Shown here: positions 58,636-64,000 of the stretch, in pieces
Layout: each line of letters starts with the position of its first letter
Numbering within the stretch: position 1 is the stretch's first letter
Origin: Alphaproteobacteria bacterium
GTDB taxonomy: Bacteria; Pseudomonadota; Alphaproteobacteria; Micavibrionales; Micavibrionaceae
Reading direction: 5' to 3'
DNA length: 64,000 nucleotides
Assembly: GCA_018399685.1 (NCBI GenBank)
Contig: JAGYOK010000006.1
Location: 1 to 64,000, forward strand
The notes under the pieces: generated by a model
Databases searched by the model: none
Told to the model about the DNA's origin: nothing
The model's input: the letters and a program-made list of their open reading frames with translations, nothing else
Position numbers and translations under genes: made by a program

Positions 58636-60042
58636 TCAAACGTCTAAAGTATAGCCTATTTTTTCAACAGCTTCACGTGCCATCTTCTTTAAACGTTCCA
58701 ACCCTTCGGGGCTGTTTGCTTCCATGCGCCCGCTCAGAACGTTCTGGGTGTTGGAAGGGCGTAAGAGCCACCATCCATCAGGGGTTGAGACACGCACTCC
58801 ATCAACATCATTCAGTGTGATGCTTTCATCATTTGCGGCCAAAGCTTTAAGTTCTGCCGCAATGCGGGGGACAAGCTCGAATTTCTCTGCTTCATCTACT
58901 TCAAAACGCACTTCCGGGGTATTGTATAATTGTGGAATATGCGCAGTTAACGAGGATAAGCCGCCTTCAACCGCAGATAGCGTATTTATAAGGCGTACGC
59001 TGCAATAAAGCGCATCGTCAAAGCCATAATATTTATCTGCAAAAAAGATATGCCCTGACAGCTCGCCGGCCAATGGAGAGTTCAATTCGCGCATTTTGTC
59101 CTTAACCAGAGAGTGTCCGGTCTTCCACATAACGCCTTTGCCACCCATTTTGTTGATCTCGTCAAACATGACCTGAGAACATTTCACGTCGCCGATAATT
59201 GACGCTCCCGGATGATTAGCGAGAACCTCGCGTGCATAAATGGCCATCAACAGGTCGCATCGAAGAATTGTACCTTTTTCATCAACCACGCCGATGCGGT
59301 CGCCATCTCCATCAAAAGCAATACCAAGGTCACATTTTTCGCGTGCAACAAGCTCTTGTAGATCCACAAGATTTGCATCAACCGTCGGGTCAGGGTGGTG
59401 ATTAGGGAAGTTGCCGTCAATCTCGTCATAAAGAAGGTGGTGCGTCCCCGGAATTTTGGCAGTAAGCCTGCGAAGGATTTCACCGGCTGCGCCATTACCG
59501 GCGTCCCATGCAATGGTCATCTCGCGGTTCATCTGGGCAAGGTCTTTAAGCAGGCGCTCTACATATGCATCTTGAATATCCAGATTTTCGATAGAGCCTT
59601 CGCCATCCATAAGCTCTCCATCAGCGGAAAGCTTGCCAATAGCCTGGATGGTTGAACCAAAAACAGGCTCGGCATTCAAGGTCATTTTAAAGCCATTGTA
59701 ATCAGGTGGGTTGTGCGAGCCGGTCACCATAATTCCAGCATCGGTATTCAGGTGCTTGACCGAAAAGTAAAGCATAGGCGTAGGCCCCATCCCGACATTG
59801 ATAACACGCACGCCGGTTTCTTTCAGCCCCTCACACAGAATTTTTGATAGAGAAGGGGAGCTTGTCCGTCCGTCATAGCCAACGCATACCGTATAAACAT
59901 CTCCTATTGCCGGAGCTTTTTGCTGGACAAAAGAGCCAAAAGCCTTACCCAGAGCATGAGCGTCTTTCTCTGACAGACTTTTACCGATTTGCCCGCGAAT
60001 GTCATATTCACGCAATATTCCGGGGTCAAATTGATAGCTCAT
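58636..60042 (-). CDS. Phosphomannomutase/phosphoglucomutase
   Basis: A 468-residue alpha-D-phosphohexomutase. It has the active-site serine loop VTGSHNPPDYNGFK near residue 105, the metal-binding DGDGDRIGVVDE near residue 245, GELSGHIFFADKYYGFDDAL (sugar-binding) and a C-terminal phosphate-binding RPSNTQNVLSGRMEA. This order and length match the bifunctional PMM/PGM (AlgC/ManB) class, which makes glucose-1-phosphate or mannose-1-phosphate. It is 19 bp upstream-adjacent to galU on the same strand, so sugar-nucleotide synthesis for surface polysaccharide is likely. Confidence 0.93.
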   Translation of the reverse strand: MSYQFDPGILREYDIRGQIGKSLSEKDAHALGKAFGSFVQQKAPAIGDVYTVCVGYDGRTSSPSLSKILCEGLKETGVRVINVGMGPTPMLYFSVKHLNTDAGIMVTGSHNPPDYNGFKMTLNAEPVFGSTIQAIGKLSADGELMDGEGSIENLDIQDAYVERLLKDLAQMNREMTIAWDAGNGAAGEILRRLTAKIPGTHHLLYDEIDGNFPNHHPDPTVDANLVDLQELVAREKCDLGIAFDGDGDRIGVVDEKGTILRCDLLMAIYAREVLANHPGASIIGDVKCSQVMFDEINKMGGKGVMWKTGHSLVKDKMRELNSPLAGELSGHIFFADKYYGFDDALYCSVRLINTLSAVEGGLSSLTAHIPQLYNTPEVRFEVDEAEKFELVPRIAAELKALAANDESITLNDVDGVRVSTPDGWWLLRPSNTQNVLSGRMEANSPEGLERLKKMAREAVEKIGYTLDV

Positions 60043-60061
60043 GATAATGTCTCCGTTTTAA

Positions 60062-60940
60062 TTATAACAAGTCTTTTATGATAGAGCGCACGCCTGCGCT
60101 GACAGCAGGGTCTTTAAGCCCGTAAGCAAGGTTCGCCGCGATAAAGCCAAGACGGCTGCCGCAGTCAAAATGCTGGCCTTCAAAGCGCAGCCCGTGGAAA
60201 GGCTGTACGCCGAGCAGTTTGGCCATAGCATCTGTTAGCTGGATTTCATTACCTGCGCCGCGCTCAAACACAGATAAATGTTCAAAAATCTCCGGCTGAA
60301 GGATATAGCGCCCGATAATGGAAAGCGTGGAAGGGGCATCTTCAGGGTTTGGCTTTTCGACCAACCCCTTAATAGAAACAGCCGCACCTTTTTTTTCTCC
60401 GATATCCAAAATACCGTATTTGTTAGTCTCTTCCCGCGGGACATTTTTCACTGCAACGACGTTCCCGCCAAACTCGTTATAGGTTTCAATCATCTGCGCG
60501 AGGCAGCCCTTCTCATGATTTACAATGTCATCGGGCAGCAGGATCGCAAAAGGCTCATTCCCGACCAGCTTATGTGCACACCATACGGCATGGCCAAGGC
60601 CAAGAGGTTTGGGCTGGCGGGTAGTAAAAAGCTTACCTTCCGGCATTTCGGAATCACGTACGGCAGCGAGCATGTCTTCTTTGCCGCGGGAACTAAGTGT
60701 CTCTTCCAGCTCTGGCTGATAGTCGAAATGTTCCTCAAGCATGTTTTTGTAACGTCCGGTTACAAAGATAAATTCTTCGATACCTGCATCGCGCGCTTCT
60801 TCATAAACATGCTGGATAAGAGGGCGGTCATTAATCGGCAGCATCTCTTTTGGCATAACCTTTGTTGCTGGCAAAAACCGCGTGCCCAGACCCGCTACGG
60901 GGAAAACAGCCTTTCTAACAGGCTTGGAGCTTACATTCAT
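60062..60940 (-). CDS. galU: UTP-glucose-1-phosphate uridylyltransferase
   Basis: GalU makes UDP-glucose from UTP and glucose-1-phosphate. The 292-residue protein has GLGTRFLPATKVMPKEMLP at the N-terminus (nucleotide binding), PIIQHVYEEA-like RPLIQHVYEEARDAGI, ILLPDDIV, and KGLVEKPNPEDAPS. It works next to the phosphohexomutase that supplies glucose-1-phosphate. The mutase gene follows 19 bp after its stop. Confidence 0.95.
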   Translation of the reverse strand: MNVSSKPVRKAVFPVAGLGTRFLPATKVMPKEMLPINDRPLIQHVYEEARDAGIEEFIFVTGRYKNMLEEHFDYQPELEETLSSRGKEDMLAAVRDSEMPEGKLFTTRQPKPLGLGHAVWCAHKLVGNEPFAILLPDDIVNHEKGCLAQMIETYNEFGGNVVAVKNVPREETNKYGILDIGEKKGAAVSIKGLVEKPNPEDAPSTLSIIGRYILQPEIFEHLSVFERGAGNEIQLTDAMAKLLGVQPFHGLRFEGQHFDCGSRLGFIAANLAYGLKDPAVSAGVRSIIKDLL

Positions 60941-61061
60941 AAATTGTCCTCTTTGAATCTTTATTAGTTAAATCCGCGTAGAGAAATCGCATATTTTGGT
61001 AAATAATGCAAGAGGTTACATAATTAACTATCAAGTAACTATAGAAATAGAAGAAGGCACG

Positions 61062-61913
61062 TTAAGCAACATTCTTGGTTTTTCCGGAAGGCGGCTTGGC
61101 GTAGCCTTTGGCGGTTTCCGGTGCAATCTCTACAATCAGGTTGCGAACTTCCTGACGGGCGGAGATCTGCGAAAGCGTAAGGCCACCATCCTGATCTTCC
61201 TTTAGATCCAAAAGAGTAAGGCCTTTAAGGAACAATTCTTTGAAGACGACGCGCTCTCCAAATCCCGGAGCCAGCCGGAAATTTGCCCGCTTGGAGATCG
61301 TGTCTAAAAGATCGGCAATAACCTTGTTGTTGTTCGTGTTAAGGTGAGTCATACGGTTGCGCATAACAATCCATTCTATCCCCGTTCCATCACGCGCTTT
61401 CTTTTTCTTGCGCTGGGTATTGACCATGGAAGAATAAATCGACGACCCCTTGATCTCATAGTGCTTCATGTCAATATCGGCTAGCAAATCCAGATCAATG
61501 AAACTGTCATTCATCGGAGTAACCAGCGTATCGGCGTAGCTGTGGGCGAGGCGGCTTAAAAAGCTGTCAGTGCCGGGAGTGTCTATGACTATAAAGTCGC
61601 TCACCCGGTTAAGCTCATCCAAAGCCATAAGCAAGAACGCCTCTTCCTCGTCGTTATTCTGGCGTACGCTTTCATGACGGCTGCGCTCAATAGACATATG
61701 AGCGGGGCTTGGAAGGGACTCGTTATTACGGGTTATATAATCAAAGCGCTTTTTCAGGTAACGTGTTAGTGTGCCCTGACGCGCATCAAGGTCTATAGTG
61801 CCGACGCGGTATCCCATCCGTAAAAGGGCAATAGCCGTATGCATGGCGGTGGTAGATTTACCTGATCCACCTTTTTCGTTGCCGAAAACTATTATATGGG
61901 CTGTTTTTTTCAT
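61062..61913 (-). CDS. mipZ: MipZ-type ParA ATPase (division site positioning)
   Basis: MipZ forms a polar gradient with ParB and blocks FtsZ near the poles in Alphaproteobacteria. The 283-residue protein has the deviant Walker A EKGGSGKSTTAMH (residues 13-25), DLDARQGTLTRYLKKR near residue 42, and VIDTPGTDSFLSRLAHS (Walker B) near residue 118. The segment TPMNDSFIDLDLLADIDMKH is typical of MipZ. The Lys-rich C-terminus is distinctive. Starts with ATG at 61913, divergent from the aminopeptidase gene with 70 bp between. Confidence 0.92.
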   Translation of the reverse strand: MKKTAHIIVFGNEKGGSGKSTTAMHTAIALLRMGYRVGTIDLDARQGTLTRYLKKRFDYITRNNESLPSPAHMSIERSRHESVRQNNDEEEAFLLMALDELNRVSDFIVIDTPGTDSFLSRLAHSYADTLVTPMNDSFIDLDLLADIDMKHYEIKGSSIYSSMVNTQRKKKKARDGTGIEWIVMRNRMTHLNTNNNKVIADLLDTISKRANFRLAPGFGERVVFKELFLKGLTLLDLKEDQDGGLTLSQISARQEVRNLIVEIAPETAKGYAKPPSGKTKNVA

Positions 61914-61983
61914 TAATAGCGCGCTACCTTATCTTTTGACAAAAAGTACTTACGTTCACTTTTTAAAGTTGAGATCAGTGATA

Positions 61984-63780
61984 ATGCCAGAAAACACACT
62001 AACATATCAAGAAAGACTATCATCTTTGCGCAAAGAAATTTCCGGGGAGGGGATTGATGGTTACATAATTCCGCGCACCGATGAGTTCCAAGGTGAGTTT
62101 TTAGCTGATTATGCACAGCGCCTCAAATGGATCAGCGGCTTTACCGGCAGCGCGGGTAGCGCGGTTATCCTGCCTGAAAAGGCCGTGGTCATGAGTGACG
62201 GTCGCTATACACTGCAACTGCGCGAGGAAGTAGACCGGAGCTTGTTTGAGCTTGAAGACATTACGCTTATATCTTTAGGAAGGTGGTTAAAAGAGAATGC
62301 ACCTGAGGGCAGCACTATAGGCTATGATGTCCGGCTCCACACGCCAGGACAAATTGAAGACATTGAGAAATATTGCAAAGAGGGCAAGATCAGGTTAAAG
62401 CCGTGTGAGCGAAACCTGATAGATGCAATATGGTATAATCAGCCGCAGCGCCCGCAAGGCAAGATCATCCTGTTCCCCGATGAGATAGCAGGCAAGTCAG
62501 CCGTAGAAAAATGCGATCAGATCGCTGCACAAATCAGGACATGCAACGCGAAGGCATGTTTGCTGAGCGCCGGAGATTCCATCGGCTGGCTGCTCAATAT
62601 CCGCGGTACGGACATTGAATACTCCCCCTTGTGCCTGTCTTATGTTTTGCTGCACGAGGATGGCTACGTTGACTGGTTTATTGATCCGGCAAAGATCACA
62701 AATGAAATCATGGAAAAATCGGAAGGGCGTTTACGTGTCTTCGGCTTTGATGCCCTTGAGGGCCGGTTAAATGCGCTGCTTACACAAAAGGAAGAGGTGA
62801 GCATCTGGCTTGATCGCAGCTCGGCTCCCATATGGTTCGAGCATGTTGCTTTAAAGGCAGGCCTGAATATTCTCGATAAAGCCGATCCGTGCGTCATGCC
62901 AAAAGCTATAAAAACCGGAACCGAGCAAGAAGCTATTCGCAAGGCACATATCGAAGATGGCGTAGCGCTTACGCGTTTTCTGAAATGGATTGACGAGAAC
63001 CAAAACATAGACCTTGAAATGGATGAGCTTTCTGTTGAGGCTAGATTGGAGAAATTTCGTAAAGAGGGAAAAAACTATATCGAGCCAAGCTTCCCGACAA
63101 TCGCCGGATTTGCTGAAAACGGCGCTATTGTGCATTACCGCGCCAGTGAGAAAAGCTGTAAAGAAATCAGAGGCAACGGTATTTTGCTGGTCGATAGCGG
63201 GGGGCAATATCGCTGGGGCACAACCGATATAACGCGCACCAGGAGTATCGGCACCCCGACGCAGGAAATGAGGGAAAATTATACGCGCGTTCTAAAAGGG
63301 CATATTGCCGTGGCCAGCGCTGTTTTCCCCAAAGAAACAACCGGCTCCGGAATTGATGTACGCGCACGAAAAGCCCTGCGGGAAGCGGGGCTGGATTATG
63401 CTCATGGCACGGGGCATGGCGTGGGATGTTATTCATGTGTTCATGAAGCTGGCACAGGTATTTCCGCGCGCATTGAAAAGCCCTTTGAACCGGGGATGCT
63501 GGTTTCCAATGAGCCGGGCTATTACAAAGAAGGCGAATACGGAATCCGTATAGAAAACCTCGTGCTTGTGAAGGAAAGCGATAAGCATGGATATTATTGC
63601 TTTGAAACAGTTAGCCTCGCGCCATTTGATCCTAAGCTGATTGTAAAAGATATGCTGGATAATTCAGAAAAAGAATGGCTTTTGAAATATCTGACCACGG
63701 TAAAAGAGCTATTATCCGAATATCTGAATGATGATGAGCGCTCATGGCTAGCCAGCCAAATCAACGATTCCCGTCCCTGA
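61984..63780 (+). CDS. Xaa-Pro aminopeptidase (M24B family)
   Basis: Removes N-terminal residues next to proline. The 598-residue length fits the large APP2/three-domain type, with two creatinase-like N-terminal domains and a C-terminal pita-bread catalytic domain. Metal ligands are visible in VDSGGQYRWGTTDITRTR, in HGTGHGVGCYSCVHEAG and in ENLVLVKE. The ATG at 61984 is chosen; the frame is open for 62 codons upstream into the mipZ coding region, but no matching residues are there. It is convergent with a partial gene at the window edge. Confidence 0.93.
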   Translation: MPENTLTYQERLSSLRKEISGEGIDGYIIPRTDEFQGEFLADYAQRLKWISGFTGSAGSAVILPEKAVVMSDGRYTLQLREEVDRSLFELEDITLISLGRWLKENAPEGSTIGYDVRLHTPGQIEDIEKYCKEGKIRLKPCERNLIDAIWYNQPQRPQGKIILFPDEIAGKSAVEKCDQIAAQIRTCNAKACLLSAGDSIGWLLNIRGTDIEYSPLCLSYVLLHEDGYVDWFIDPAKITNEIMEKSEGRLRVFGFDALEGRLNALLTQKEEVSIWLDRSSAPIWFEHVALKAGLNILDKADPCVMPKAIKTGTEQEAIRKAHIEDGVALTRFLKWIDENQNIDLEMDELSVEARLEKFRKEGKNYIEPSFPTIAGFAENGAIVHYRASEKSCKEIRGNGILLVDSGGQYRWGTTDITRTRSIGTPTQEMRENYTRVLKGHIAVASAVFPKETTGSGIDVRARKALREAGLDYAHGTGHGVGCYSCVHEAGTGISARIEKPFEPGMLVSNEPGYYKEGEYGIRIENLVLVKESDKHGYYCFETVSLAPFDPKLIVKDMLDNSEKEWLLKYLTTVKELLSEYLNDDERSWLASQINDSRP

Positions 63781-63999
63781 TTATTCTGGTGAAGACTCAA
63801 TCTGAGGCGGTTTGTATCTTTCCGGATGGAAAGTCAATATCTCATTAAATAATAAATCCGGAAGCCCCGCCTTGGTGTGATTCCCGCTTGATAATATTTC
63901 CTGCACAACAGCAGTATCTCCCGCATAAAATATTTTCAGCATCAAGGACGAAATATAAGGTTTGTCTTCAGGAGGGGAAATAATCATACGGGAGTTCAT
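63781..63999 (-). CDS. Hypothetical protein, possibly partial at window edge
   Basis: A 72-residue frame that starts at an ATG 1 bp from the window edge, so the true start may lie outside. The protein (MNSRMIISPPEDKPYISSLM, then LPDLLFNEILTFHPERYKPP) has no motif that I recognise. It converges on the aminopeptidase gene with no space between the stops. Coding status is uncertain. Confidence 0.4.
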   Translation of the reverse strand: MNSRMIISPPEDKPYISSLMLKIFYAGDTAVVQEILSSGNHTKAGLPDLLFNEILTFHPERYKPPQIESSPE

Positions 64000-64000
64000 T

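Noticed and set aside
1-64000. tRNA genes, rRNA genes or a CRISPR array
   Set aside because: No cloverleaf-like or rRNA core sequence and no evenly spaced repeat-spacer series was found in the gaps.

Overview
The window looks like a piece of the chromosome of a motile, free-living alphaproteobacterium. The markers are FlbT/FlaF next to a flagellin gene, a ChpT phosphotransferase, a MipZ-type ParA ATPase, DUF1476 divergent from purC, a full CtrA-type box (TTAA-N7-TTAA) before flagellin, and an alphaproteobacterial LexA-type box (GAAC-N7-GAAC). No rRNA, tRNA or CRISPR array was seen. The species cannot be named from sequence alone.

Layout. 0-7.4 kb: cell-shape operon (mreC partial, mreD, mrdA, rodA), DUF1476, purC, NAD kinase, and an unusual protein with a repressor-like helix-turn-helix fused to orotate phosphoribosyltransferase. 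7.5-25.7 kb: a plus-strand podovirus-type particle module with portal, scaffold-like protein, capsid, two tail tubular proteins, an internal-virion-like protein, tailspike, terminase, a holin-position protein and a SleB-type endolysin. It has no visible integrase, classical repressor, polymerase or replication gene. A candidate SOS operator lies under its promoter. Small unknown genes with their own promoters and terminators (moron-like cassettes) and a reversed PilZ gene sit between the structural genes. 25.7-39.8 kb: housekeeping genes (folD-yggT, flagellin-flbT-flaF, a CcmI-like TPR protein, acnA, lepA) mixed with a CheZ-like phosphatase, an orphan HicB, hypothetical genes and dispersed palindromic repeats.

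39.8-49.3 kb: a minus-strand island of unrecognised genes. It has four large proteins (260, 542, 1088 and 679 aa) with hydrophobic segments and no signal peptides, a divergent pair of small paralogues (160 and 122 aa), and two very short ORFs (24 and 57 aa). Two genes share a paralogous N-terminal domain and near-identical strong promoters. A minus-strand terminator closes the island. This is the best candidate for an undescribed system. The podovirus module, possibly a domesticated gene-transfer-agent-like particle, is the second.

49.4-64 kb: purH, a chemotaxis set (cheR, cheB, cheY, cheW, a multidomain cheA), chpT, a phosphoglucomutase/phosphomannomutase, galU, mipZ and, divergently, a Xaa-Pro aminopeptidase. 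The chemotaxis genes, CheZ-like protein, flagellin regulators, CtrA box and ChpT fit together as a cell-cycle-linked motility programme.
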